Part shown: piece after piece, positions 36,704 through 46,378 of the stretch
How the letters are laid out: every line of letters begins with the position of its first letter
Position numbering within the stretch: position 1 is the stretch's first letter
Origin: Roseiarcus sp963753135
GTDB taxonomy: Bacteria; Pseudomonadota; Alphaproteobacteria; Rhizobiales; Beijerinckiaceae
Direction: 5' to 3'
Assembly (NCBI GenBank): GCA_963753135.1
Contig: CAVWBA010000001.1
Location: 1-64,000 of the forward strand
DNA: 64,000 nt
Translations under genes and position numbers: made by a program
The notes under the pieces: model-generated
What the model was told of the DNA's origin: nothing
The model's database searches: none
The model's input: the letters and a program-made list of their open reading frames with translations, nothing else

Positions 36704-37318
36704 CTAGCTCGTGCGCCGAGCCAGCGACAGCCACAAACCCCCGCCGATGAGGACTGTTCCCGAGAGGCGGCCGAGCAATTTGACACGGCTCTGCTTTATG
36801 AACCACGCGCGGCCCATGCCGGCCGCAATCGCCCAAGCGCAATCCGAGGCGCCGGCGATCACGACCGACGCGACGCACATCACGGCAAGCTGCGGCCCCG
36901 CCGGCAGCTGCGGATCGATGAACTGCGGCAGGAAGGCGGTGAAGAAGACAATCGTCTTCGGATTGGAGAGCGCGACGAGCAAGCCGCGCACGAAGCGGGT
37001 GCGGCCGGTCTCCAGGAGCTCATGGCTCTCCTCTCCGGCGTGCCGCCACGCCTGGACGCCAAGCCAAATGAGGTAGGCGGCGCCGGTCCAACGGAGCGCG
37101 CTGAACAACAGGTCCGCATGGGCGTGGACCCAGTTCAGTCCGAGCGCAATTCCCCCCAGCAACAAGGCGTTGCCTAGCGTCGTGCCCGCCACCGTGGTCA
37201 GCGCGGCGCGCACGCCGCGGGTGGCGCCGGTCGAGATGACAAGCGTGACGATCGGTCCTGGTGCGATGATCAGGACGACCGTGATTAGAAGAAAGGCGGT
37301 GAATAGCTCGAAATTCAT
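36704..37318 (-). CDS. LysE/RhtB-family exporter
   Basis: A 204-residue inner-membrane protein that exports amino acids or related small molecules. It begins M-N-F-E-L-F-T-A-F-L-L-I-T-V-V-L-I-I-A-P-G-P, the family opening, followed by I-S-T-G-A-T-R-G-V-R-A-A and the conserved L-S-N-P-K-T-I-V-F-F-T-A-F-L-P-Q-F-I. Six hydrophobic helices fit the fold. The stop lies 31 bases before the COG4280 start on the same strand, so the two may be cotranscribed. The transported compound is unknown. Confidence 0.92.
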   Translation of the reverse strand: MNFELFTAFLLITVVLIIAPGPIVTLVISTGATRGVRAALTTVAGTTLGNALLLGGIALGLNWVHAHADLLFSALRWTGAAYLIWLGVQAWRHAGEESHELLETGRTRFVRGLLVALSNPKTIVFFTAFLPQFIDPQLPAGPQLAVMCVASVVIAGASDCAWAIAAGMGRAWFIKQSRVKLLGRLSGTVLIGGGLWLSLARRTS

Positions 37319-37349
37319 GGGTGCGTGCTCCGCTCGCGCATCCTTAACC

Positions 37350-38096
37350 TCAAGGGGCCGTCCAGAACAGCCCGATCGTGAGAGCAAGGCCGATGGCCAC
37401 GACGCCGAGCTTCAGGAGCTTCTCGTTGACACGTCTCAGCATCAAGGCGCCCGCCCAGCCTCCGAACGAGGCGCCGACCGCGGTGATGATCGCCTGCAGC
37501 CAGTGGACGTCCCTGGAAAAGATGAAGATCACAACCGCAGCGGCGTTGACCACGCCGGCGAGGATATTCTTGGCTGCGCCTGCGTTGCGCACCGCCAAAC
37601 CCATCATGGTCAGCGCGGCCATCATCAAAAGGCCGATGCCGCCGCCGAAATAGCCACCATAAAGGGCGATGAAAAACTGCGCCACGCTCGCGGCGCGAGG
37701 CGACAGACGCGTCTCGCCGGAACCCGGAGTTTTTTGAAAGAAACTGCCCCAGGCGAAGAGCGCGGTGGCGAATAGCACCAGCCATGGCACGAGGCGCGCG
37801 AACAAAGCCGCTGGCGTCGCAAGGAGGATAAGCGCGCCAAGGCCGCCGCCAACAAGGCTGATGACGAATAACGTCCGCATCGTAAGCCCCGTTGGGCTCG
37901 CCGCGTCCGCCCGACCGGTAAAGCCGGTGACGAGCTGAGCGGGAAATAGCGCCACGGTCGAGGTGATGTTAGCCGCGCGCGCGTCCATGCCGGTCAGCAT
38001 GAGCGACGGAAGGGTGATGAACGAACCACCGCCAGCCAGCGCATTCTGCACCCCCGCCCAGATCGAGGCGATGAAAAGGATGATGAGGGCGGTCAT
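37350..38096 (-). CDS. TauE/SafE-family membrane exporter
   Basis: A 248-residue multi-pass protein of the sulfite/organosulfonate exporter family. It begins M-T-A-L-I-I-L-F-I-A-S-I-W-A-G-V-Q-N-A-L-A-G-G-G-S-F and carries the duplicated family motif as G-G-Y-F-G-G-G-I-G in the second half. Upstream in-frame residues are polar and unrelated, so I take the ATG at 38096. Members move sulfite, sulfoacetate or similar anions. It lies just upstream of the LysE-family gene on the same strand, 31 bases apart. Confidence 0.9.
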   Translation of the reverse strand: MTALIILFIASIWAGVQNALAGGGSFITLPSLMLTGMDARAANITSTVALFPAQLVTGFTGRADAASPTGLTMRTLFVISLVGGGLGALILLATPAALFARLVPWLVLFATALFAWGSFFQKTPGSGETRLSPRAASVAQFFIALYGGYFGGGIGLLMMAALTMMGLAVRNAGAAKNILAGVVNAAAVVIFIFSRDVHWLQAIITAVGASFGGWAGALMLRRVNEKLLKLGVVAIGLALTIGLFWTAP

Positions 38097-38235
38097 CGCA
38101 AGATTCGTGCTAGCACTAGGTCGGGCGCCCGAGGAGAGCGCGGCGAAAGGTTCTACCCTCGCGGTAGAGGAAAAGGAAAACCCTGTCCGGCGGCGCGCTG
38201 ATGATGCTGCGCTTAATCGCTCGGGCTGGCGCCAA

Positions 38236-39564
38236 CTACGCGAAATCCTGTGCCGCGCGCCTGTGCTCGGCAATCAGGCGATCGAGATCGAGCCCGACCG
38301 GCTCTCCGTCCGCCACCCGCCATGTCCCCGCGATCATCACCCGGTCCGCACGATGTGCGCCGCACAGCACCAGCGCGGCGAGCGGGTCATGCGCGCCCGA
38401 GAAGCGCGGCTCGTCGAGCTTGAACAGCGCGAGGTCGGCCTCATAGCCCTCCGCGATCCGGCCGATATCCGAACGCCCGAGGCAGCGCGCCGAACCCTCA
38501 GTCGCCCAGCGCAGCACATCGCGGTGCGTCACCTTGTCGGCGCCGTAGCGCAGCCGCCCGATCATCAGCGCATGTCGGATGGCCTCCATCATGTTGGAGG
38601 AATCGTTGGAGGCCGAGCCGTCGACGCCGAGGCCGAGCGCCGAACCGGCGGCCTCAAGCTCGCAGGTCGGGCAAATTCCGGACGCCAGCACCATGTTCGA
38701 CGCCGCGCAATGGCAGACGCCGACTTTCGCCTTGCCGAGCCGAGCGATCTCGTCTGCGTTGAAATGGATGCCGTGCGCGAGCCAGACGCGGCTCGACATC
38801 CAGCCCGTCTCTTCGAGAAGATCGACCGGCCTCAAGCCATACATCTTGAGGCAGAACTGTTCTTCATCCTCAGTCTCGCAGAGATGCGTGTGAAGCTGGC
38901 AGTCGTAGCGCTCGGCAAGCTTCGCGCTCTCGATCATGAGGTCCTTCGAGATCGTGAAAGGCGAACAGGGGGCGAGCGCGACACGAATGTGGGCGCTTGG
39001 GGCTGGATCATGGAAGAGCTTCAGCACCCGCTCGCTGTCGGCGAGGATCGTGTCTTCGTCCTGCACGACGCTATCCGGCGGCAGTCCGCCGTCCTTCTCG
39101 GAGAGGTTCATCGAGCCGCGCGAGACGGTTAGGCGCATGCCCAACGCGCGCGCCTCCTCGACTTCGATGTCGACCGCGTTCTCAAGGCCCTCGGGATAGA
39201 GATAGTGGTGGTCCGCTGCGGTGGTGCAGCCCGAGAGCATAAGCTCGGTCAGCGCGAGCTGAGACGCGAGCCTCAAATGGTTCGGCTTGAGCCGCGCCCA
39301 AATCGGATAGAGCGCGACGAGCCAGGGAAACAGCGGCTTGTTGATGGCGGACGGATGAGCGCGGGTCAGCGTCTGGTAGAAATGGTGGTGCGTGTTGACG
39401 AGGCCCGGCAGCACGACATGACGCGAAGCGTCGAACGTCGCGTCAATGCGCTCCGGCGTCTCGCCTTGTCCCACCCGCTCGACGATCCGCGTTTCCTCAA
39501 CGACGAGGCCACGCGCCGCGCCGTCGGCGAAGATCGCCAGCGGGTCCTTGATCCATGTCCGCAA
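38236..39564 (-). CDS. 8-oxoguanine deaminase-like amidohydrolase
   Basis: A 442-residue metal-dependent deaminase. It begins M-R-T-W-I-K-D-P-L-A from a TTG codon (39564) with GAGGG upstream; no ATG fits the family start. The amidohydrolase metal sites are present: L-V-N-T-H-H-H-F-Y-Q, Q-L-H-T-H-L-C-E-T, W-L-A-H-G-I-H-F, and G-V-D-G-S-A-S-N-D. This set matches 8-oxoguanine deaminases of the AtzB-like group, which salvage oxidised guanine to urate; hydroxy-s-triazine or other purine deamination cannot be excluded. No other purine genes are nearby. Confidence 0.85.
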   Translation of the reverse strand: MRTWIKDPLAIFADGAARGLVVEETRIVERVGQGETPERIDATFDASRHVVLPGLVNTHHHFYQTLTRAHPSAINKPLFPWLVALYPIWARLKPNHLRLASQLALTELMLSGCTTAADHHYLYPEGLENAVDIEVEEARALGMRLTVSRGSMNLSEKDGGLPPDSVVQDEDTILADSERVLKLFHDPAPSAHIRVALAPCSPFTISKDLMIESAKLAERYDCQLHTHLCETEDEEQFCLKMYGLRPVDLLEETGWMSSRVWLAHGIHFNADEIARLGKAKVGVCHCAASNMVLASGICPTCELEAAGSALGLGVDGSASNDSSNMMEAIRHALMIGRLRYGADKVTHRDVLRWATEGSARCLGRSDIGRIAEGYEADLALFKLDEPRFSGAHDPLAALVLCGAHRADRVMIAGTWRVADGEPVGLDLDRLIAEHRRAAQDFA

Positions 39565-39648
39565 CGCCCCCGCCCTCTCTCAGCCGCTTCCCCAATTGGG
39601 GATCGGCTGAAGCTCATGTCAACTGCGGGCGGATATCGATCTTAAGGC

Positions 39649-40275
39649 TTACATTGGCGGGGCGACGCCGTTCGTGCCGACGGCCACAAAGCCCGCCGCA
39701 AGCGCGCCATCGTCGCCTTTTTGGGCGGGCACGAAGACGGTTGCGCCCGGCTTAAGATCCGCCTCCGTCGCAGGGCCGAAAGTAACGATCGGGGTGCCGT
39801 CGGGGATCGAGATTTTCTTCTCCTTGCCGCCGCTATAGGACAGATCGAGCGTCCGCCCTTCGACGCCCTTGACCGCGTTGGTGACGGTCGCATTGGTCAT
39901 CGAGCTTTTCGGCTTCAGGTCCCAGGGATAGCTGCCCTCGCCGGTCCCTTTCATCGCAGGCGGAAAGACCAGCACCTCGACCGCCCCGTCTCCGCCCGAC
40001 GATGTGGGAAGCGAGGCGATGCCGACGAAATCCCCCGGCTTGATGTCGTCCACCGACGCCTTGGCGACGCCCGCAACCTTGAAGCCGGGTTTAAGCGCCA
40101 CCGTGGCGTTCGGGCCCTCGCGCGTCTTCACCGTCAGCGTGGAGCCATCCAGGCCGACGATGGCGCCGCGCACATGCACCATCTCCGCCGCCTGCACGGA
40201 AGATGAGGCCGCGATTCCGAGGAACGCCAGGACGGCGGTGGCGCCGACCAGGCCTTGGGGCAACTTCAGTTTCAT
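39649..40275 (-). CDS. exported protein with DUF5666-like beta domains
   Basis: A 208-residue protein starting at the ATG at 40275. A clear signal peptide (M-K-L-K-L-P-Q-G ... S-S-V-Q-A-A) leads into small beta-barrel-like units: V-R-G-A-I-V-G-L-D-G-S-T-L-T-V-K-T-R-E-G, then L-K-P-G-D/F-V-G-I-A, and L-K-P-G-A-T-V-F-V-P-A. The pattern resembles the periplasmic DUF5666 fold, often involved in metal or ligand binding. Precise function unknown. It is monocistronic, with 85 bases to the amidohydrolase start. Confidence 0.75.
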   Translation of the reverse strand: MKLKLPQGLVGATAVLAFLGIAASSSVQAAEMVHVRGAIVGLDGSTLTVKTREGPNATVALKPGFKVAGVAKASVDDIKPGDFVGIASLPTSSGGDGAVEVLVFPPAMKGTGEGSYPWDLKPKSSMTNATVTNAVKGVEGRTLDLSYSGGKEKKISIPDGTPIVTFGPATEADLKPGATVFVPAQKGDDGALAAGFVAVGTNGVAPPM

Positions 40276-40482
40276 TTTCAACTCTCCGCGGTGGTTTATC
40301 AAAAATCGATTGTTGCGACGCCCGACGCCATCGATCCGGCCTCGGCCCCTGGGCATCGAGCGATAACGGTCGAAACGCGCAGTTTATTCGAGGTCTGCGA
40401 CGATTTCATGTTTTTCACCGAGACGATCAAGAAGCAGGGCCATCCTCACCCGCTTCGCAAATGAAGAAACCACTACCGACAT

Positions 40483-41343
40483 TTATCCCCTAAGCTTCCA
40501 CTTCGCCGATCCGCCCGCGCTGATCACCTCCGCCTGGCTGTCGCGAAGCACCGCCATTTTGGCGACCCCGGTCATCGCCGAACCCGCGTCGAGATTGAGG
40601 CGGAATCCGGCGATCTGATCCGCGTGCGAGGCATCGCGACGGGCGTCGTTCGGCGTGTGGCCGTGGACGACGAAAAACCCGCCAAAGCCGTCCATCGGCC
40701 GATGCTCGAGGAATGGCCAGCGCACCCAGGCCCAGTGACGATCTTCGTCGAGCCTCTCGAGTGGGATGTTCCACGGAACCGCAAGAAAGGCTTCGAGGTC
40801 AACCTCCGGGTTGACGCCCGCGTGGACGAACAGAACCTGGCCGGAGCGCCAGCTCGGCTTCAAGGACGAGAGCCAAGCCAGGACGCGCGGAGGCAGCGAC
40901 GCGCGCGCCTGACTGAGCAGTTCGGCGAGATCCTTGGGCTGCTCCTTGGTCTTGAGAACCTCCGCGACCGTCCGGTCGCCGCCGTTCGCCATCCAGGTTT
41001 CGAATGCGTCGATCGCATCCTCCCAAGGCGTTTCGGAATCGAGCGCGAGTCGCATCATCGTCTCGTGGTTGCCCATGAGCGCGATCGCCTCATCGGCGCC
41101 GACGCGCGCCTTCGCAGCCATCGCAAGATCGATCGCGCCCAGACTGTCCGGTCCGCGGTCGACGAGATCGCCAAGAAAGACGATCGCGCGCTTGTCGCGC
41201 AGCTTGGGCTCCCGGGCCGCCTCATCGATGAGCGCGGCGAGAAGGTCGCTCCGCCCGTGAATGTCGCCCACGACGAAAATCTCCATCTCCGGGCTCACGC
41301 CCAGCGGCAGCGAAAATCCTCGACGCTCAATGGCCACCGACAT
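40483..41343 (-). CDS. metallophosphoesterase (Ser/Thr protein phosphatase type)
   Basis: A 286-residue PPP-type phosphatase. The start is set at the ATG at 41343 (M-S-V-A-I-E-R-R-G-F). The metal-binding signatures are complete: GDIHG at 26-30, GDLVDRGPD at 58-66 and GNHE at 91-94, then V-H-A-G and a late V-H-G-H-T-P. It probably dephosphorylates proteins or bis-nucleoside polyphosphates (ApaH-like). It diverges from the vWA gene with 76 bases between start codons. Confidence 0.9.
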   Translation of the reverse strand: MSVAIERRGFSLPLGVSPEMEIFVVGDIHGRSDLLAALIDEAAREPKLRDKRAIVFLGDLVDRGPDSLGAIDLAMAAKARVGADEAIALMGNHETMMRLALDSETPWEDAIDAFETWMANGGDRTVAEVLKTKEQPKDLAELLSQARASLPPRVLAWLSSLKPSWRSGQVLFVHAGVNPEVDLEAFLAVPWNIPLERLDEDRHWAWVRWPFLEHRPMDGFGGFFVVHGHTPNDARRDASHADQIAGFRLNLDAGSAMTGVAKMAVLRDSQAEVISAGGSAKWKLRG

Positions 41344-41419
41344 GGACACAACACCTGGCGCGACTGTACGCCAGGCCAAGCATTGCACGGCCGCGCCCGC
41401 GCACGCTAGGATCGCGCCC

Positions 41420-42596
41420 ATGTTCCTTCAGTTTTTCGCCAATCTGCGTCAGTCGCACGTGCCCGCGACGCCGCGCGAGTATCTCGACCTCATGCGCGCG
41501 CTTGAAGACGATCTGGCGGAGATGTCGGTCGACGAGTTCTATCGGCTCGCCCGCGCCCTCCTGGTCAAGGACGAGCGCAATCTCGACAGGTTCGACGTCG
41601 TTTTCGCCGCCACCTTCAAGGGGGTTCTCAGCGTCGCCGCGGCGGTCGAGGCCAAAGACCTGCCGGAGGAATGGCTGCGCCGAATGATCGAGCGCTATCT
41701 CAGTCCCGAGGAGCGGGCTCAGATCGAGAAGCTCGGCTTCGAGAAGCTCATGGAGACGCTGCGGCAGCGCCTCGCCGAGCAGAAGGGCCGCCACCAGGGC
41801 GGCTCGAAATGGATCGGCACAGGCGGGACGTCGCCGTTCGGCGCCTATGGCGATCACCCGGAAGGCGTGCGCATCGGCCAGCACGAAGGCCGTCGCGGCG
41901 CCGCCGTCAAGGTTTGGGACCGCCGGGACTTCAAGGACTTCGACGGCGACGCGGAGCTCGGGCCGCGCAATATCAAGGTGGCGCTGCGACGGCTCAGGCG
42001 ATTCGCCCGCGAAGGCATGGCCGAAGAGCTCGATCTGGACGGCACGATCCGGTCGACCGCCGACAAGGGGTATATTGACGTTCAGCTCCGGCCCGAGCGG
42101 CGAAACGCGGTCAAGGTGCTCTTATTTCTCGATGTCGGCGGCTCGATGGATTGGCATGTGGAAGCGGCCGAGCAGCTGTTCTCCGCGGCGAAGAGCCAAT
42201 TCAAGCGGCTCGACCATTTTTATTTCCACAACTGCCTCTACGAGACGCGTGTGGAAGAACAACCGCCGCCGGCACGACGAGCGCGTGGCGACGCGCGATC
42301 TTATCAACTCCTACCGCCGCGATTATCGCGTCGTCTTCGTCGGCGACGCTTCAATGAGCCCGCACGAGATCATGACTCCCGGCGGTTCGGTCGAACATCT
42401 CAATCCGGAGCCCGGCAGGGTGTGGCTCGAACGTGCGACCCTCGCCTGGCCGCGCATTGTGTGGATCAATCCGACGCCGCCGAGCGCCTGGAATCATTCG
42501 CTGTCGACAACGATGATCGCCGAAATCTTTCAGCATCGTATGTACCCGCTGACCCCCGACGGCGTCGAGGCGGCGATGCGGGCGCTCGCCGCCTGA
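41420..42596 (+). pseudogene. vWA-domain protein (CoxE-like), +1 frameshift
   Basis: Reconstructed length is 391 residues. The N-terminal helical region starts M-F-L-Q-F-F-A-N-L-R-Q-S-H-V-P-A-T-P and is followed by a central basic/Gly linker and a von Willebrand A domain with the MIDAS motif D-V-G-G-S near 235. The frame breaks at 42245, where dropping one A joins L-Y-E to R-V-W-K-N-N and continues to F-V-G-D-A-S-M-S-P-H-E-I and W-I-N-P-T-P. Proteins of this type work with MoxR ATPases as metal-insertion or assembly chaperones. A MoxR gene is present 6.5 kb downstream instead of adjacent. MIDAS residue 2 is Gly instead of the more common x-S. Confidence 0.82.
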
Positions 42597-42626
42597 CGCT
42601 CAAACTTTTGTGATCCCTGCGCGTCG

Positions 42627-43052
42627 TCATTCCCTCACCACCAGCACGGAACATTGCGCGTGGCGCACGATCGTCTTGGCGTTCGAGCCGAGCAGGTAGT
42701 CCGACATCACGGGGCGATGCGAGCCGACAACGATGAGGTCGGCGTCCCATTCGGACGCTTCTTCCAGGAGCTCGTGATAGATTCCACCCGCCCGCGTCGC
42801 GGCGCTCTTCCGCTCGGCCGGCAGGTCGACGCTGCCAAGAATCTCGTTTAGCGCCTCCTTGGCCCGCTTCTCCTGCTCGACGTCGAAATCGACGGGCACA
42901 TATTCCATGAACGTGGCCGGTATGACGGGCTGGACGTTGACCAGCCTCAATTCGCCGCCGCCGGCCTTCGCCAGCTCCACCGCCTCCGTCAGCCCCTTCG
43001 GACTTGGCGTCGGCTCGACGAGATCGACCGCGAGAACGATGCGCTTGTACAT
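42627..43052 (-). CDS. universal stress protein (UspA family)
   Basis: A 141-residue single Usp domain. It begins M-Y-K-R-I-V-L-A-V-D-L and has the ATP-binding signature V-V-G-S-H-R-P-V-M-S-D-Y-L-L-G-S-N-A at the end. AAGGGAGGG lies well placed before the ATG. It is likely cytoplasmic and induced under stress or growth arrest. It is convergent with the vWA gene (30-base gap). No EcfG-type site is visible directly upstream. Confidence 0.93.
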   Translation of the reverse strand: MYKRIVLAVDLVEPTPSPKGLTEAVELAKAGGGELRLVNVQPVIPATFMEYVPVDFDVEQEKRAKEALNEILGSVDLPAERKSAATRAGGIYHELLEEASEWDADLIVVGSHRPVMSDYLLGSNAKTIVRHAQCSVLVVRE

Positions 43053-43284
43053 GGCGACCCTCCCTTATCGTCGAACGCCGTCGCTCAGACTCGTCGCGGC
43101 GCCTGAAAGTGGGACCCTCTTTACCGTCTGGCAAGCCTCATGCGGCAAACAGCCGCAAGCCTCGTCTGAATCGCGCCGCGAGCCGGCTGGCTGGCCGCGG
43201 CACAAGCGGCGAGGATAGTCATTGTTCCTTCGTCCATGGATCGTTATAAGGCCGCGAAATTGCACACGGAAATAGGGATCGCCA

Positions 43285-43701
43285 ATGAACGACGTGTCCG
43301 TTGAACATTATAAACCGTCGGACGACGAACCGTTCATGAACGACCGACAACGAGAGTATTTCCGCCGCAAGCTGATCGCCTGGCGCGAATCGATTCTGGC
43401 CGAGAGCCGCGACACGTTGGCCGCGTTGCAGCAGGAAAGCGAAAACCACCCCGATTTCGCGGACCGGGCGTCTTCGGAAACCGATCGGGCGATCGAGCTG
43501 CGGGCCCGCGACCGCCAGCGCAAACTGATCGCCAAGATCGAGGCCGCGCTCGCCCGCCTCGACGACGGCTCTTACGGCTATTGCGTCGAGACCGGCGATC
43601 CCATCTCGCTTCGTCGCCTTGACGCGCGTCCGATCGCGACTCTTTCGGTCGAGGCGCAGGAGCGCCACGAACGGCGCGAGCGGATTTATCGCGACGAGTG
43701 A
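43285..43701 (+). CDS. dksA: DksA/TraR-type RNA polymerase-binding protein
   Basis: A 138-residue transcription factor. A coiled coil (residues about 25-85) is followed by the DksA end Y-G-Y-C-V-E-T-G-D-P-I-S-L-R-R-L-D-A-R-P-I-A-T-L-S-V-E-A-Q-E-R. Only one of the four zinc-finger cysteines of E. coli DksA is present, as is usual for alphaproteobacterial DksA, so the fold holds without a full zinc site. It binds the secondary channel of RNA polymerase and acts with ppGpp. AGGGA precedes the ATG. It is followed by an IS630-type element. Confidence 0.88.
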   Translation: MNDVSVEHYKPSDDEPFMNDRQREYFRRKLIAWRESILAESRDTLAALQQESENHPDFADRASSETDRAIELRARDRQRKLIAKIEAALARLDDGSYGYCVETGDPISLRRLDARPIATLSVEAQERHERRERIYRDE

Positions 43702-43790
43702 TTGGCTGTCGCAGGTTGGGGCGACTGCCGGCGCGGCCCGCCTCCGCGGCTTCCCCAAGGAAAGATCGTCGGCGCGATTGGCTGGACCTA

Positions 43791-44841
43791 GAGCGGCACC
43801 CGAGCTGAGAGAATCGGGAGGGGATTCCCGAATCGGGTAAGTTCTGATTCAGGCTGTCTGCCGGATCGGAGGCCGGCGGGCATGTCAAAGGCGCTGTCTC
43901 TTGATCTTCGGGTTCGGGTTTTGGCGGCGGTTCAGGCCGGGGCGACGCATCGCCAGGCCGCCGAACGGTTTGGCGTCAGCGCCGCCAGCGTGAGCCGCTG
44001 GCGCGCGCGTGAACGCGAGCAGGGGGACGCGCGTCCCAAGGCGCTTGGCGGCGACCGCCGGTCGAAGCGCATCGAAGCCTGCGGCGAAGCCGTTCTTTCG
44101 GCGCTTGGACCCGACGGCGACGCGACCATAGAGGAAGTGCGCCGCACGCTTGCCGCACAAGGGCTCAGCTTCGGCTTCGGCACGATCCAGCGCTTCTTCG
44201 CTCGTCACGCCATCACGCGCAAAAAAAGACCGCGCACGCTTCCGAGCAAAGCCGCCCCGACGTCGCGGAGCAGCGCGAGGCCTGGTTCGAAGGGCAACTC
44301 GATCTCGACCCCGAGCGCCTGATCTTCATCGACGAGACCTGGGCCTCCACCAACATGGCGCGCCGTCACGGTCGCGCTCCGCGCGGTCAACGCCTGCGGG
44401 TCGGCGTTCCGTACGGACATTGGAAAACCACGACCTTCATTGGAGCCTTGACGCTGCGCGGCTTCATCGCGCCGTTTGTCATCGACGGAGCCGTCGACCG
44501 TCTCGCTTTCGAGACTTACGTCGACAAGGTCCTCGTCCCGGAACTGCGCCAGGGCGACGTCGTCATCATGGACAATCTGCCCGGCCACAAAGGGTCGAAA
44601 GTGCGTCAGCTGATCGAAGCCGTGGGCGCAAGCCTTCTCTACCTCCCGCCCTACAGTCCCGATTTCAATCCCATCGAAAATGCCTTCGCCAAACTCAAGG
44701 CGCTTCTGCGAAAGGCCGCCGAGCGGACCGTCGAAGGCCTCTGGAGCGCCATCGGCCAACTCATCGATCTCATCACCCCGCAGGAAATCCAAAACCTCTT
44801 CGCCGCCGCAGGCTACGATGCAGCGTGATCGGATTCTGCTC
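43791..44841. mobile_element. IS630-family insertion sequence, complete
   Basis: A 1,051-bp element bounded by imperfect inverted ends: GAGCGGCACCCGAGC at the left, matched by GAGCAGAATCCGATC read inward from the right. It is flanked on both sides by TA (43789-43790 and 44842-44843), the target duplication of this family. It contains one transposase in two overlapping frames. It sits in the gap between dksA and the FliO-like gene and disrupts no recognisable gene. Confidence 0.85.
43882..44828 (+). CDS. IS630-family transposase (frameshift-fused orfAB)
   Basis: The fused product would be about 315 residues. The first part (to about residue 115) has the helix-turn-helix region R-Q-A-A-E-R-F-G-V-S-A-A-S-V-S-R-W. 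The catalytic part is in the -1 frame and has the DDE triad: L-I-F-I-D-E-T-W, V-I-M-D-N-L-P-G-H-K and N-P-I-E-N-A-F-A-K-L. The frames join at a run of seven A followed by G (44221-44228), a typical slippage site, so the frame change is probably programmed. This differs from the sporadic shifts elsewhere in the window. Confidence 0.85.
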
Positions 44842-44892
44842 TAAGGCGCGTCTTCGACGATTATCGACCGCCGCACCCCGGGCGACCTTGCG

Positions 44893-46027
44893 TCAATCGG
44901 GCTTTTCGCGGCCGAGCAGACGCGCCATCTCGGTCTCGAGCGAATCAAGGTCGTCGAAGGGATCGTCGACCTTGGGCGACGGCTTGTCGTTCTTCGCGAC
45001 GGTCTTCTCCGCCGGCGGGCGGGCCTCGGCTGCTTTTTGCGCCCAGTCGGACGCGGTCGCCTGCGGCGCCTTCGGCGCAGGCCGCGCTTGAGCCGAGGGC
45101 GCGCCGGCCGAGGGAACGGCGTTCGCGGCTGACGTGGCGGGCGGCTCCGGTTTCACCGGCGCGGCGGCCGGCTCCGCGCGGCGCGGCGGCCCGGGCGCGA
45201 CGGGAGACGGGGGATTGCCCGGGCCTCGCGCGGGCGCCGATTCCGGAGCGCGAGCCGGGGCCCCGCGATTCGAGGAGGGGTTGGCGGGAACGATCGGCGG
45301 GGGCATCGCCGCGCGCGGTTGAGGGGGACGCGGCTCGGCCTGACGCGACGGCGGATTTGCGGGCGCGGGTCGAGCCGGCTCCGCGGCTTGCGCCGGCGGC
45401 GGCGCGGCGGGGGCTTGGCGGGCGAGCTCGGGCGTAGAGGATTGAACGGGCATCGGCGCCGGGGCGGCGACGGAAGCGGTCGGCTGCGCCGGCGCGGCGG
45501 CCTTCGGGATCGATGGAGCCGCGATCGGCGCGACTGGAGCCGGCGCAGCCGGAACCGGCGCTGGCGGAGAAGTCGGAACCGGCGCCGGCGGCGACGCCGG
45601 AGCCTTGGCGGCGACTTTCGCCGGAGCCTCCGGAGCCGCTGGCCCGGTGACCGCGGCGCCTTCGGTTCGCCGCGCTGGCGTGGCCGGCACGAGGAGAGGC
45701 GAGACCTGGCTCGTCTCGCGCGCCGGGACCGCCGCGCGATTGATCTGCGAACTCGAGCAGAACGTCGTTCGGTCCGCCGATCATGACCAGATGTTCGATA
45801 TTGTCGCGTCGGACGAGCACCAGCTGCCGCTGCCCGTCGAGGCTGAAGGCGTCGACCAGGCCCAGCCGCGGCTGACGGGTCCGTCCGCCGGGAACGCGCA
45901 GCCGATGAGCGAAGGTCAGCCTGTAGAAGATCGCGAGCACGATAAGGGCGGCAATGCCGCAAGTCGCGAGGAATCCGATCTGGAGGACCCGGTTGTCCGC
46001 GAACGGAAGCTCATTCAGCCACTGCAT
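44893..46027 (-). pseudogene. FliO-like membrane protein with Pro/Ala-rich tail, +1 frameshift
   Basis: Reconstructed length is 377 residues. The start at ATG 46027 gives M-Q-W-L-N-E-L-P-F, then one transmembrane helix (I-G-F-L-A-T-C-G-I-A-A-L-I-V-L-A-I-F) and a FliO-type domain: P-R-L-G-L-V-D-A-F-S-L-D-G-Q-R-Q-L-V-L-V-R-R-D and H-L-V-M-I-G-G-P-N-D-V-L-L-E. One extra base at 45750-45751 breaks the frame; removal gives S-Q-I-N-R-A-A-V-P-A-R-E-T. A long Pro/Ala-rich disordered region follows, ending with an acidic helix. FliO helps assemble the flagellar export gate, but no other flagellar gene is in the window, so its role is uncertain. Confidence 0.72.
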
Positions 46028-46378
46028 GCCCAATCCAACACTTCCGCCGCCAAACGCTTAAACAAACCGCTCGTCCAATTCGCCAACCGAACGATGGTTT
46101 AGCCTGCGCCCGAGAAGCATGACCGGGCGCGGCCCAGAGACCCCGGCCTGGCGCGCCGCCTGCGCGCGTCCCGAATCTCATCAGCGCGCGATGTCACATT
46201 TCATAACAAAATGCGACCCCGTTGAAAACTGCGGCGTTCACCGCACTTTCGCCCAGGTTGAACGGCCTGCCGCCAAGACATGGCGCATAGCCCATGATAG
46301 CACAGGGCTCAGCCGCAACTCGGCGCGCTCGGGTTCATCCATGTCGACGGCCATGTCCTTGGGGGTAATGATCCTCAA
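46028..46378. other. intergenic region upstream of cckA
   Basis: The 350-bp divergent gap between the FliO-like gene and cckA. No gene is supported. It must hold the cckA promoter; I see no clear CtrA site (TTAA-N7-TTAA) or EcfG site. GGGGGTAATGATCC just before the cckA start offers a weak ribosome binding site. Confidence 0.4.

Noticed and set aside
43882..44828. treating the IS630 transposase as a broken pseudogene
   Set aside because: The frames meet at an A7G slippery run and both element ends are intact, which fits programmed frameshifting.
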